This document shows, piece after piece, positions 34,295 to 42,522 of a stretch of DNA of 46,598 bases. The translations under genes were made by a program, and so were the position numbers. The notes under the pieces are model-generated. The model saw only the letters and a program-made list of their open reading frames with translations. It made no database searches and had not been told where the DNA came from. The DNA comes from an uncultured Alphaproteobacteria bacterium (lineage in GTDB: Bacteria > Pseudomonadota > Alphaproteobacteria > RF32 > CAG-239): contig CAJTLY010000015.1 of assembly GCA_910577095.1 (NCBI GenBank), positions 1 to 46,598 on the forward strand, given 5' to 3'. How positions within the stretch are numbered: the stretch's first letter is position 1; every line of letters begins with the position of its first letter.

Positions 34295-35740
34295 GTGCTC
34301 AAAGTTTTGTATTACAACTGGACCGACTGTCAAAGTCCGCGCGGCGGCGGCGTAACGGTCTATCTTCGCAATCTGATCAACGCTTTGCGCGGCAACAGGG
34401 AAATTTTCCCGGTTTTCTTAAGCGCCGGCGACGTTTACAGTCCTTTTTCTTCCAAGCCTTACATCCGTCAGCTGAAAGGCCGCGACAACACTGGCTGTCA
34501 GGCTTTTGAACTGGTAAATTCTCCGGTTCCGGCACCGGGTACTCTGCTGGTTCACAACCTCCGCAATTATCTGGACCAATCCGACTGTACGGTATTGAAA
34601 CTGTTGCAAAAATTTATTGCCGAACAAGGCGGCTTTGACGTTATCCATTTTCACAATCTGGAAGGCTTGCCGCTGAACGTTCTTAAAATCAAAGAATATT
34701 TTCCCGGTCTGAAAATTATTTTTTCCCTGCACAACTATTTTCCTTTTTGCCCGCAGGTTCAATTGTTCCAAAATCATAACCAATGCCGTTGTCTGAGTTT
34801 TCGCGGCGGTTTGGAATGCGGACGCTGCCGTCACAAATCCCTTGACCCGCAATGGTTTATGCAGGCGATGACGCTGTGGTTTGAACCGGGATCAATTCGG
34901 CCGCAGCTGCTGAGACCCTGGTTAAAAGTCAAATCGGCACATCTTGCCGAAAAATTGCTTTCCGTAACCGCACAGCGCAATTTGCCACAAACCTACAAAG
35001 AATTTCGGCGTTTAAATATTGCTTTTATGAACCGATATGTTGATAAAATCCTGGCCGTATCACAGCGCGTGGCTGATCTTGCGGCCGGTTACGGTATTCG
35101 CCCCGACCTTCTCGAAGTCGCCTATATCGGCACCGATTATGCGGGAATCAAACCGTTTGCGCCGGCTTTCAAATCTGATGACAGTTCCTGTTTTACTCTG
35201 GCGTTTCTCGGATACGCGCGAGCCGCCAAAGGCTTTTTCTTTCTGTTGTCGGCCCTGGAACAGCTGCCGGATGAAATGTCAGCGCAAATCAATCTCCGCT
35301 TTGCCGCCCGGTATATTTACGACACTGTTCCGCAGCAACGGTTGCAAAAACTGCAGCAGAAATTTCACCGGCTTGAAATATTCGACGGCTATCGGCGCGG
35401 CGAGTTGCCCAAACTGTTGTCTGACGTTGATCTTGGAGTGGTTCCGGTCATTTGGGAAGATAATTTGCCCCAAGTCGCCATAGAAATGGCTGCCTGCGGG
35501 GTGGCGGTCCTGTCCAGCGACTTCGGCGGCGCATCCGAACTCTCGTCCTCGCCGTATTTTCGTTTTCGCGGCAACGATACGGTTGATTTTATTGCGCACC
35601 TGTCTTACATTTTCAATCACCGCGACGTTTTGGCCGAATATCACCGCCTGCGGCGGCCGCTGACAACAATGTCTGAACATATCAACCAACTGGCGGAAAG
35701 CTACCGTCCCGATGTCCGGACTCTACCGCAAACCGGCTGA
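34295..35740 (+). CDS. GT4-family glycosyltransferase with cysteine-rich insert
   Basis: The 481-residue product begins at a GTG, with AGGGG overlapping the preceding stop. It has a GT-B fold: GGGVTVYLRNLINAL at the N-terminus, FHNLEGLPL, and in the C-terminal half FLGYARAAKGFFFLLSALEQL and the EX7E-like region around NLPQVAIEMAACGVAVLSSD. A cysteine-rich stretch (CPQVQ, CRCLSF, LECGRC, about 150-180) is typical of one subgroup of capsular GT4 enzymes and may bind metal. It is the last gene of the glycan operon. Confidence 0.9.
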   Translation: MLKVLYYNWTDCQSPRGGGVTVYLRNLINALRGNREIFPVFLSAGDVYSPFSSKPYIRQLKGRDNTGCQAFELVNSPVPAPGTLLVHNLRNYLDQSDCTVLKLLQKFIAEQGGFDVIHFHNLEGLPLNVLKIKEYFPGLKIIFSLHNYFPFCPQVQLFQNHNQCRCLSFRGGLECGRCRHKSLDPQWFMQAMTLWFEPGSIRPQLLRPWLKVKSAHLAEKLLSVTAQRNLPQTYKEFRRLNIAFMNRYVDKILAVSQRVADLAAGYGIRPDLLEVAYIGTDYAGIKPFAPAFKSDDSSCFTLAFLGYARAAKGFFFLLSALEQLPDEMSAQINLRFAARYIYDTVPQQRLQKLQQKFHRLEIFDGYRRGELPKLLSDVDLGVVPVIWEDNLPQVAIEMAACGVAVLSSDFGGASELSSSPYFRFRGNDTVDFIAHLSYIFNHRDVLAEYHRLRRPLTTMSEHINQLAESYRPDVRTLPQTG

Positions 35741-35839
35741 AGCAACGGCGACAACTGCCGTTTTTCTTTCCGCAAGCGAAAAATATGCCAGAAGAATGAT
35801 AATTAAATGTTCGGTACCGGCTTTCAGAACACAAAAAAA

Positions 35840-35868
35840 ACAACTTTCAAAACGAAAGTTGTTTTTTT
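35840..35868. terminator. Bidirectional terminator after glycan operon
   Basis: CAACTTTC (35841-35848) pairs with GAAAGTTG (35854-35861), with A- and T-runs on either side. Confidence 0.85.
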
Positions 35869-35920
35869 GATTTTGCGCCAACGAAAAAGTATAAAAGATA
35901 ACTTTTCGCAAATTGAACTT

Positions 35921-36490
35921 TCATCTCTTCAGAATCAGAGGGTACCACACCCCCGGAAAACCGATGACATCCTTATAGCAATTGCCTTTATAGTGGACAA
36001 CCACAGGTATGCCCTGATGCAAAGCCCAAAACCAACCTGCCGGCAAAGGTTCGTCCCCTGCTTTTTTTCGCAACATCGAGACCTTGTCCCAATTTTGCTG
36101 CAATAAGACAACATCCTCTCCCTCTAACAGCTTGCCGCCAAACCGCGAAATATAGCTGTGAAGAATCGGCGGATTCACTTCCGACTGCACCCGGCTGTGA
36201 ATCACCAAATCCGGACTGATCCGATAACCGACAATTCTGCCGTTCTCGGGCAGATAATCGGCGCTTTCTTCCAAGTTTTCATATACATAGCGCGGTTCCG
36301 AATAGTCGTCAACTTTTTCAGGCAATTGCCCGTCCCAGTGGGGATCGCCTGCCGGCCCCTGATAGACGCCGGGTTCAAAAGACAATTCTTTTTGCGTTCT
36401 TTTACGAAGGCGGGAAACCTGCCAGACCGTATATGCAAACAGTATTATAAAGGCAGCAACGGCAATCAGCGTGATAATTTTAAAAGACAT
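35921..36490 (-). CDS. Membrane-anchored protein of unknown function
   Basis: The 189-residue product has an N-terminal anchor (about 5-26) followed by a soluble domain with several Gly-Trp/Pro motifs (GDPHWDGQLPE, GIPVVVHYKGNCYKDVIGFPGVWYPL). I recognise no family. The ribosome binding site is weak. It lies on the minus strand, convergent with the glycan operon. Confidence 0.65.
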   Translation of the reverse strand: MSFKIITLIAVAAFIILFAYTVWQVSRLRKRTQKELSFEPGVYQGPAGDPHWDGQLPEKVDDYSEPRYVYENLEESADYLPENGRIVGYRISPDLVIHSRVQSEVNPPILHSYISRFGGKLLEGEDVVLLQQNWDKVSMLRKKAGDEPLPAGWFWALHQGIPVVVHYKGNCYKDVIGFPGVWYPLILKR

Positions 36491-36562
36491 AATGATACCG
36501 GAATATTTAATGAGGCTTGTTTGACCGGATCCTCTTGTGAAACAAAATAATGATTATTCACG

Positions 36563-36606
36563 GTTAGTAATAATGTTTCTTTGCCTATTGTCAAGTGATT
36601 ACTAAC
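36563..36606. repeat. Inverted repeat GTTAGTAAT
   Basis: GTTAGTAAT (36563-36571) and ATTACTAAC (36598-36606) are exact complements separated by 26 bp, in the spacer upstream of the 36490 gene. It could be an operator pair or a stem. Confidence 0.5.
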
Positions 36607-36671
36607 ATTCGGACTGAAATTATAAGAATAAAAGACGGACTTCACAAATAAATTAAAAACTTTGAGAAATA

Positions 36672-36700
36672 AGAAAAAGCGGCAGCTTTTCAACTGCCGC
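36672..36700 (-). terminator. Terminator of cupin gene
   Basis: GCGGCAG (36679-36685) pairs with CTGCCGC (36694-36700). On the minus strand a T-run follows. Confidence 0.85.
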
Positions 36701-36719
36701 CTCGGGAACAACCCCAAAA

Positions 36720-37148
36720 TTATTTGGTAAAATTAAAAATTCCCTGACGGGAAACAACCATTCCCGCATTTGTTCCGGTAAAATGGACAATATCCGGCTT
36801 ATTGGCAGTTCCAACGTCCAAATAAACCAGTTTTTCGGTCCGGGAAGGATTAGAAATGACATGAGAACCTTCCTTATCGGCCGGAAAACAGATCGCATCC
36901 CCTTGTTTCAAATGTATATCGCCTCTTTCGGTTTTGACCGAAGCTTCGCCGCTGATAATATAAAAAACTTCTTCATTTTCCTCATGATAATGATAACCGT
37001 AAGCATATTTTCCCGGCTCAACTTCAACAAAATTTGCTGAACATTTGGCAATATCTTCAATAATCGGTTTTACGCAAAACTGATTAAGCCCCTGTCCCTG
37101 ACTTTGAGCTTTTGCGGTTTGATAATTTTGTACAACAATCTCTTTCAT
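36720..37148 (-). CDS. Cupin-domain protein
   Basis: The 142-residue product has cupin motif 1 GYHYHEENEEVFYIISGEA (about 50-68, metal-binding His and Glu) and motif 2 with ICFPADKEGSHVISN. It is a single-domain cupin of small size, function open. GGGAG before the ATG at 37148 decides the start; an upstream in-frame start adds 17 residues. It is divergent from an HxlR regulator, which probably controls it. Confidence 0.85.
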   Translation of the reverse strand: MKEIVVQNYQTAKAQSQGQGLNQFCVKPIIEDIAKCSANFVEVEPGKYAYGYHYHEENEEVFYIISGEASVKTERGDIHLKQGDAICFPADKEGSHVISNPSRTEKLVYLDVGTANKPDIVHFTGTNAGMVVSRQGIFNFTK

Positions 37149-37268
37149 CAATTTTCTCCCAGACATATTGCAATTGAAAACAAAAGTATTATTATGCATG
37201 TAAAAATAGATTGTAAAGTAGGAACTATTTTATTATAAAGTATGCAAAAAGTAACTATTGGAGAAAAT
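37149..37268. promoter_or_regulatory. Divergent cupin/hxlR control region
   Basis: This AT-rich spacer holds related elements AGTAGGAACTATT and AGTAACTATT, candidate HxlR binding half-sites between the two divergent starts. Confidence 0.35.
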
Positions 37269-37598
37269 ATGGTGATTTCAAACAAAAAAATTTTAGACTG
37301 CCCGGTTGCTACAACCATTAACTTAATCGGCAACAAATGGAAATTACTCATCATTCGGGATTTGCTCGGTGGTACCAAGCGTTTCGGTGAACTGCGCAAA
37401 AGCTTAACCGGCATCAGCCAACGCGTGTTAACCGAGAATCTGCGCGATCTGGAAAAGGACGGACTGCTTAACCGTAAAGTTTTTGCCGAAGTTCCGCCCC
37501 GGGTCGAATACAGCCTGAATCAGACCGGATTGTCACTGCAGCCGATTATCATGTCAATGGCCGAGTGGGGAACAAAATATAAAAACGACCGCCTGTGA
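37269..37598 (+). CDS. HxlR-family transcriptional regulator
   Basis: The 109-residue product matches HxlR winged-helix proteins. It has CPVATTINLIGNKWKLLIIRDL with the conserved N-terminal Cys, the recognition part GTKRFGELRKSL, GISQRVLTENLRDLEKDGLL and the wing RVEYSLNQTG. Such regulators often sense aldehydes or redox state through the cysteine. Start at 37269 has GGAG 7 nt upstream. It probably regulates the divergent cupin gene. Confidence 0.93.
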   Translation: MVISNKKILDCPVATTINLIGNKWKLLIIRDLLGGTKRFGELRKSLTGISQRVLTENLRDLEKDGLLNRKVFAEVPPRVEYSLNQTGLSLQPIIMSMAEWGTKYKNDRL

Positions 37599-37679
37599 TT
37601 TCCACCGTGCAACTTTCAAATTATCAGCTCAAAGCCGCTAAAAACCGGTGTGAAGATGTCAAACCTGCCGCTTTAAGGC

Positions 37680-38147
37680 TTACTTTTTCTGAACTTGCAA
37701 ATTCATTCTCTGCTCAAACGGCAAAAAGCCGTACCTTTCATAAAATCGGTACGCCTCGACATTTTTGTTAAAAACACCCAGACGTATTTCATCAACATTT
37801 TCTTCTCGGCACAACTCATAAAAGGCATCCATCAACACCCGGCCGATACCGTGACGACGCATTTTCTTCGCGACGCCGAAATTACAGATATGCGCAATTT
37901 TAGACTTCTGCAAATAAGGCGCATTTTTAATTTCCGCCAGCAAATATCCGCACAGATTTCCGTCGTCTTCCGCCACTAAGGCCACCATATTATCTTTGGT
38001 CAGAGAATCAACAAATCCTATTTGTTCGATCGCATCATCCTGTTCGGTGAAATATCCGTTCAGGATATCTATATGGTGTTGCCGGACTTCCCGGCACAAA
38101 TTCAAAACTTGCGGCAAATCTTTTTCTGAAAATTTTCTGATTATCAT
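37680..38147 (-). CDS. GNAT-family N-acetyltransferase
   Basis: The 155-residue product has the GNAT fold with the acetyl-CoA-binding loop VAKKMRRHGIGRVLMDA (about 90-106; RRHGIG matches Q/RxxGxG/A) and the C-terminal NVEAYRFYERYGF. Substrate unknown. The ATG at 38147 has GGGAG about 9 nt upstream and overlaps the last codon of the decayed kinase gene before it. Confidence 0.88.
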   Translation of the reverse strand: MIIRKFSEKDLPQVLNLCREVRQHHIDILNGYFTEQDDAIEQIGFVDSLTKDNMVALVAEDDGNLCGYLLAEIKNAPYLQKSKIAHICNFGVAKKMRRHGIGRVLMDAFYELCREENVDEIRLGVFNKNVEAYRFYERYGFLPFEQRMNLQVQKK

Positions 38148-38279
38148 TTTGTTTTCTCCCAAAACAACAAAATCTGCCGTAACGTTTCCCGAGGAGTTTG
38201 GCTGCTGTTGTCAATAATTAAATCTGAACCCGTTGTCTTACCGGCATTGATCGGACCGTTGATATTTATAGTTTTCATC
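38144..38279 (-). pseudogene. Decayed P-loop kinase remnant
   Basis: From the ATG at 38279 the minus strand encodes MKTININGPINAGKTTGSD, an intact Walker A motif (GPINAGKTT). The frame then hits a stop after 22 residues. In another frame the DNA continues LIIDNSSQTPRETLRQILLF..., which looks like the C-terminal end of the same kind of kinase, and ends on the GNAT start as ATGA. So the middle of the gene is deleted and the ends are joined out of frame. Confidence 0.65.
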
Positions 38280-38593
38280 GTACACCTCACCGGAATTACA
38301 CTCTGAAAGACAAATAAAATCAACCAAAATCGTTCCGAAGATATCTTTACTTCCCGCCCGTATGGAGTTGTTTTTTTACCAAACGCCTTAACTTCAATGC
38401 CATATTAATACAAATGTTGCCTCTGTTGATAATCATCGGTACGGCGTTGCTTAGTTAAGTGATTTCAGACCGTATATTCGTAAGAAATTCTTTAAACGTA
38501 ACATACAATCTCCGTTTAGCGCTTGGTTGATAAAAGAAAAAAACGACAAGTTCTTACAACCTGCCGTTAGAATTAGCATAATCCGTCTCCGAT
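38280..38593. other. Intergenic, nothing recognised
   Basis: I see no coding frame, RNA or repeat I can support in this stretch between the decayed kinase and the hydrolase gene. Confidence 0.5.
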
Positions 38594-39166
38594 TTATGTG
38601 TTGATTTTATTTAAAATATTTTCAATTTGCAAAAATGCGGGATCTATTTCCGAATGAGTACAATTGGGAACAAGCCGATAATTCGGATTAACGCCCAACG
38701 CCTTCAATATCTTATAAGAATCTTTTCTTTCCCGGTTTATATATGAGTCACACTCCCCCTCAAGCCAGTAAATCGGCGTTTCGGCTTTGTTTGCATATTT
38801 CAGATTGTAAGGCAAATCTCCGCAAATGCTGATTGCACATTTCAAATTCAATTCCAAAGCCACGGACACGGCCATCCCGCCGCCTTGCGAATGCCCGATC
38901 AGCACAATATCCGATAACGGATAATTTAATTTTTGTAATTTTTCCTCTATAAAATTTACAGAATGCCGATACTCTTCTTCAATTGCCTCTTGACGATTGT
39001 TATTCTCGATTTTATTAAACCAAACAAACTTATCCTTTTTGGCCGGATGCGGCAAAGGCGCGTTAAAAGACACGACATCTGCCGATAAGTTTTCCGCCGC
39101 TTTTCTTATTTGGCAGTTATAGGCATTTTTATCCGCCCCTTTTCCGTGTAAAAAAACTAAAAGCAT
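38594..39166 (-). CDS. Alpha/beta hydrolase (carboxylesterase-like)
   Basis: The 190-residue product has FLHGKGADKNAY for the oxyanion hole, the nucleophile elbow IGHSQGGG (GxSxG), an Asp in the EGECDSYI region and a terminal His in VPNCTHSEID, a full Ser-Asp-His triad. It resembles small serine esterases and predicted alpha/beta hydrolases. No signal peptide. AAGGA precedes the start. Confidence 0.85.
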   Translation of the reverse strand: MLLVFLHGKGADKNAYNCQIRKAAENLSADVVSFNAPLPHPAKKDKFVWFNKIENNNRQEAIEEEYRHSVNFIEEKLQKLNYPLSDIVLIGHSQGGGMAVSVALELNLKCAISICGDLPYNLKYANKAETPIYWLEGECDSYINRERKDSYKILKALGVNPNYRLVPNCTHSEIDPAFLQIENILNKINT

Positions 39167-39248
39167 ACCGTTCCTTCATCAATATTTATTTTTTTGCAAA
39201 TATAAGGCAAGTGAGAGCTGTATCCCTGCCGGTCCAATCTCTCGCAAG

Positions 39249-39557
39249 TCAAAAAATGCCTGATACCATGCATTTGAAATTTTTCAACTTATTTGTTTCG
39301 GACTTCATTATTTCAACATGCTTGGGCGTTAGATCAACTGCCGTCACATCGTACCCCATTTTAGCCGACGCGATAGAATAACGTCCCGTGGCAGTCCCGA
39401 TTTCCGATATTTTATCACCGGGTTTTAAGAATTTTTGAATGTAACGCATGGTAGTCAAATATTCCGTATTATGACCTCGGTCACTGACCAAACGCGTATC
39501 CTCATCATATTCCGTATATTTATTTATAATGATGTCTTTGTGTTTGTTGACGGTCAT
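39249..39557 (-). pseudogene. Truncated SAM-dependent methyltransferase
   Basis: The 102-residue frame has a good start (AAGAAGGG upstream) and motif I ISEIGTATGRYS, then VTAVDLTPKHVEIM (motif II). It ends where only about 40% of a normal class I methyltransferase (about 250 residues) would be complete. The C-terminal fold and substrate domain are missing, so it is most likely a broken gene. Confidence 0.7.
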
Positions 39558-39694
39558 TTTGCCCTTCTTTCAATACTTTCTCCCGGTTCTCATTAAAATA
39601 GAATAAAATCAATAAATCAACATAAAACCCAAAAGTCGGAAAAAACTTCCCAAAATGCAATTTTTAAATTTACAAACTAGGTCAGGTCTTTAAA

Positions 39695-39725
39695 CAAAAA
39701 AATACCCCCAAAAACTGAGGGTATT
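39695..39725 (-). terminator. Terminator, left edge of AT-rich island
   Basis: AATACCCCC (39701-39709) pairs with GAGGGTATT (39717-39725). On the minus strand it is followed by a T-run. Confidence 0.75.
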
Positions 39726-39757
39726 GCAATTGGTGACAGTTCTGCAACGAATTTCGA

Positions 39758-39817
39758 ACTTTGGCTAACCAGAGAATATTATCAAGCCACAATGGAAACA
39801 TACCAGTTAGCCAAAGT
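39758..39817 (-). ncRNA. 12-bp inverted repeat, candidate structured 3' RNA
   Basis: ACTTTGGCTAAC (39758-39769) and GTTAGCCAAAGT (39806-39817) are exact complements, with 36 nt between them that include CCACAATGG. Read on the minus strand, this stem lies just past the stop of the gene ending at 39842, and the terminator at 39725-39695 follows. It may be a stable 3' RNA, or the ends of a small insertion. Confidence 0.4.
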
Positions 39818-39841
39818 ATTTTTACAAAATAATCAAGAATA

Positions 39842-40594
39842 TCAACACCTATGCCAACCAAGAAATTTACCATTCTCGTCAAATTTACATTTATAGTGGA
39901 TATCACTCTCTGTTCCACAAAAAAATATAAATTCGTTAACATCTTCATCTTTTAAAGATTGAGGACGAATAATAGGAGTAAACTTTACCTTATAGCCACC
40001 TTTTTCTAACTTAATAAAAAAGGGTTTTAACTCTTTACAAAAACGTTGAAAAAATGCATCAATCGATGTATGAGAATCAGCAAACAAATGTTTAGTTTTG
40101 TTTTCATCTTCATCGTTACTAGCACATTCACACCATTCATTTGCATTGTTTTGAACTCGTTCCCAAAAATACATCAGCAGTGATTTTTGATGCCCTTTTT
40201 TAGGTTTTAGGTCAATACGAACATCTTCATCAATTCCATTAAATTGAAGCACAAAATCCCATTTTTCAGTATCTACAAAAGCTTTAATTGCCCAATCAAC
40301 ATCTGAGATATTGGGTACTTCAAAATACTTCGGTTCCAAAATGTCAATAATATAACGACAAATGCTTTGTTTGCGCTTTATCCAATTTTTACGATTATTA
40401 AACAATTTATTTGAACGAGCAGCTTGTTTTATATAGATAATTCCCAAATTTTCCAACATCAACAATTCATCAAAAATTTTAGAATTACTCACATCTTGGT
40501 AACATTCCTTAATCCTTTTTGTAGTTAAAGGAATGTTTTCAAAACAGTTTGACCGAATTTGATGTGAGATAAATTCTTTTAAAATTTCTTTCAT
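39842..40594 (-). CDS. Hypothetical protein of AT-rich island
   Basis: The 250-residue product is rich in Lys, Asn, Phe and Ile, in line with the AT-rich DNA. Residues 1-75 look like a helix-turn-helix-type helical region (TTKRIKECYQDVSNSKIFDELLMLENLGIIYIK). The rest is mixed alpha/beta with a small acidic loop (SNDEDENK). I recognise no family. AAAGGA lies before the ATG. It is preceded by an attenuator-like leader and is divergent from the ParB-like gene. Confidence 0.7.
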   Translation of the reverse strand: MKEILKEFISHQIRSNCFENIPLTTKRIKECYQDVSNSKIFDELLMLENLGIIYIKQAARSNKLFNNRKNWIKRKQSICRYIIDILEPKYFEVPNISDVDWAIKAFVDTEKWDFVLQFNGIDEDVRIDLKPKKGHQKSLLMYFWERVQNNANEWCECASNDEDENKTKHLFADSHTSIDAFFQRFCKELKPFFIKLEKGGYKVKFTPIIRPQSLKDEDVNEFIFFCGTESDIHYKCKFDENGKFLGWHRC

Positions 40595-40764
40595 AGACTT
40601 TTTCCTTTTCTAAAAAATGTTACTCTTTCATCAAAGGAAGAAAGTCTGAATAAAAAATACCAAACTATCTCCTCTGACGAGGTGATTAGTTCGGTATACA
40701 ACGAACGAGCTCATTGGGAGCTCCAAAGCAAGTATATTAAAGCATATTTAATACAAAAAGTCAA
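40595..40764 (-). promoter_or_regulatory. Promoter and attenuator-like leader RNA
   Basis: On the minus strand TTGACT (40764-40759), a 17-bp spacer and TTTAAT (40741-40736) give a start near 40729. The leader then has a GAGCTC/GAGCTC hairpin (40723-40707). Next is an 11-bp stem (40697-40687 with 40667-40657, one G-U pair) enclosing CCTC/GAGG, followed by a T-run to 40652. A transcript ended there would be about 75 nt. The coding start is at 40594. Confidence 0.6.
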
Positions 40765-40980
40765 GTAAAAGTCCTAAAAATATCGATTCCCGTTATTTTC
40801 CTGACCAGGCAATATGTGCTTTTGTTTTTGATGTGTCATTTATTGTTTTGAGTTTAATTTTTTATTTGTTAAAAATTAACAAAATACCATTACCAAAAGA
40901 TAAGATATTTTTATTCACAAAATTAAAGTAAATTGTTATTCTTAACATATTAAATATTTTGGTTGCAAAAGGAGTTATTC

Positions 40981-41010
40981 ATGCTAGTCTTAGAATATTA
41001 CAAGACATAA
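40981..41010 (+). CDS. Possible 9-codon leader peptide
   Basis: ATG at 40981 is preceded by AAAGGAG with good spacing and encodes MLVLEYYKT then stop, 17 bp before the ATG of the ParB-like gene. It may be chance, but the ribosome binding site is better than that of most genes in the island. Confidence 0.3.
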   Translation: MLVLEYYKT

Positions 41011-41027
41011 ATTAAAGAGGTTCTATT

Positions 41028-42488
41028 ATGGATATAGATAGCTGTAAGTATATGAAGGTTAGCATTAAAGACCTTTTACTTGACGATAAAAATTATCGCT
41101 TTCCTTTTTCAATGACAGATAGAAGTCAAAACGCTATAATAAAATATTTATTAAACAATGAGGATGCTAAAAAAATTGTTGATTCAATAAACGCTTATGG
41201 TTATTTACCTAATAATGCATTATATATCGTTAAAAGCACTGAAGGAAATGATAAATATATAGTCAAAGAAGGAAACAGAAGATGTGCATCTGTTAAGGCA
41301 CTTCTAGACCCAGTAAAATATGGATTGAAATATCCCAAAACAAAAATAAAAGAAATTGACTGCTATTTATTTGATAATCCTAAGTTTTTGGATGATTTAA
41401 TTCTTAGCAGACACACTCAAAGTGAAATTAAAAGTTGGCATCGTTTACAACAAGCTAGATATGTAAAGGATATGGTTGATAATGGAACCCCAATAGAGGA
41501 AGTAAAAATTAATCAGTCCAACATTCTTTATAAATTAGCTTTATTTTGTGAGACATTGATGGACAACAATAAAAATATAGTAAATTTCATTGAAATGAAT
41601 AATGTTTCTACTGTATTTGAAAGGCTTTTTGCAAAAGAGTTAGAAGTTTATCTCCCTTTTAGTTTCAAAGGTAATGAACTTAGAATAAAAGATGAAATAG
41701 CATTTGATATATTTGTGAAAGCTTTCTATAAGCTAGTAGAAGATAAAAAAGCTGATACTCGTACCTTATCTAACTCTGAAATGACAAAGAAATTCCTACT
41801 TACTAATAAATTAATTAATGATGCTCAGCCTGAGGCCTCAGAAAAATTGAGTGAAACTCAAAAGCCAAAAGAAGATAACTCAAATAAACAAGAAGCTAAA
41901 AATGACGACTCAACAAAAGGTGACGACAGTAAAAAAACATCATCACCTAAAGAACAGACTAAACTTTTTCAAAATATCAATTTTTCTCCATTGATGGTAA
42001 AATATCCTAGCTTTTGTGAATTAGCAAAGGAACTGCAGAAACTGAATTTTAAGAAACAGCCTTATTCTACTTTTGTTTTATTAAGAATGTTTGTTGAAGG
42101 GGCTATAAAAATATATTTAAGTGGAGTATGTGAACTTGTAAAAAACCATAGCAACAAAAAGCTTATTCTGACAACATATACAAATCTACTTACTGATATT
42201 GAGATTAATGATAATGATGGTCTAGAAATTGTTATTGGTAAAATGAGAAAAATATTAAGCTATAAAGCAGGAAAAGACTATTTTATTAATACTAGCTCAG
42301 CAATACGAGATTATTTTAATAATCAGGAAATTGATAATTTTAGAAAAGAAACAAATAAAATAGTTCATAAAAATTGTTATCCAGCAGTACCTGATATGGT
42401 AAAAAGGTATGGGAATCCAGTTGAAGATAAAATAGCGTTTTTATTATTTACTGAAGATTTTAAAATTAATGAAATCTATATAAAATAA
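41028..42488 (+). CDS. ParB/sulfiredoxin-fold protein with helical C-terminal domain
   Basis: The 486-residue product starts with a ParB-like N-terminal domain. KVSIKDLLLDDKNYRF, then KIVDSINAYGYLPNNALYIV and YIVKEGNRRCASVKALLDP (about 80-98) match the ParB/Srx pattern in which GxRR residues bind nucleotide or DNA. A disordered Lys/Asp/Ser-rich linker lies at about 275-310. The C-terminal domain is helical, and its FRKETNKIVHKN (about 445-456) resembles the Rx(n)H region of HEPN-type RNases. It is followed after 34 bp by a D12 adenine methyltransferase. Pairing with a methyltransferase suggests a defence or modification module; this is inference. Confidence 0.7.
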   Translation: MDIDSCKYMKVSIKDLLLDDKNYRFPFSMTDRSQNAIIKYLLNNEDAKKIVDSINAYGYLPNNALYIVKSTEGNDKYIVKEGNRRCASVKALLDPVKYGLKYPKTKIKEIDCYLFDNPKFLDDLILSRHTQSEIKSWHRLQQARYVKDMVDNGTPIEEVKINQSNILYKLALFCETLMDNNKNIVNFIEMNNVSTVFERLFAKELEVYLPFSFKGNELRIKDEIAFDIFVKAFYKLVEDKKADTRTLSNSEMTKKFLLTNKLINDAQPEASEKLSETQKPKEDNSNKQEAKNDDSTKGDDSKKTSSPKEQTKLFQNINFSPLMVKYPSFCELAKELQKLNFKKQPYSTFVLLRMFVEGAIKIYLSGVCELVKNHSNKKLILTTYTNLLTDIEINDNDGLEIVIGKMRKILSYKAGKDYFINTSSAIRDYFNNQEIDNFRKETNKIVHKNCYPAVPDMVKRYGNPVEDKIAFLLFTEDFKINEIYIK

Positions 42489-42522
42489 TAAAATATTAAT
42501 AAAGATATGTTGTTATGTATGT

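Noticed and set aside
39682..39948. 88-codon minus-strand frame overlapping the end of the 39842 gene
   Set aside because: It runs through the inverted repeat and the terminator at 39695-39725 and overlaps a better-supported frame.
39695..40764. Retron or toxin-antitoxin RNA system in the AT-rich island
   Set aside because: The hairpins are suggestive, but no reverse transcriptase, ToxN-like or other known partner is encoded in the window.
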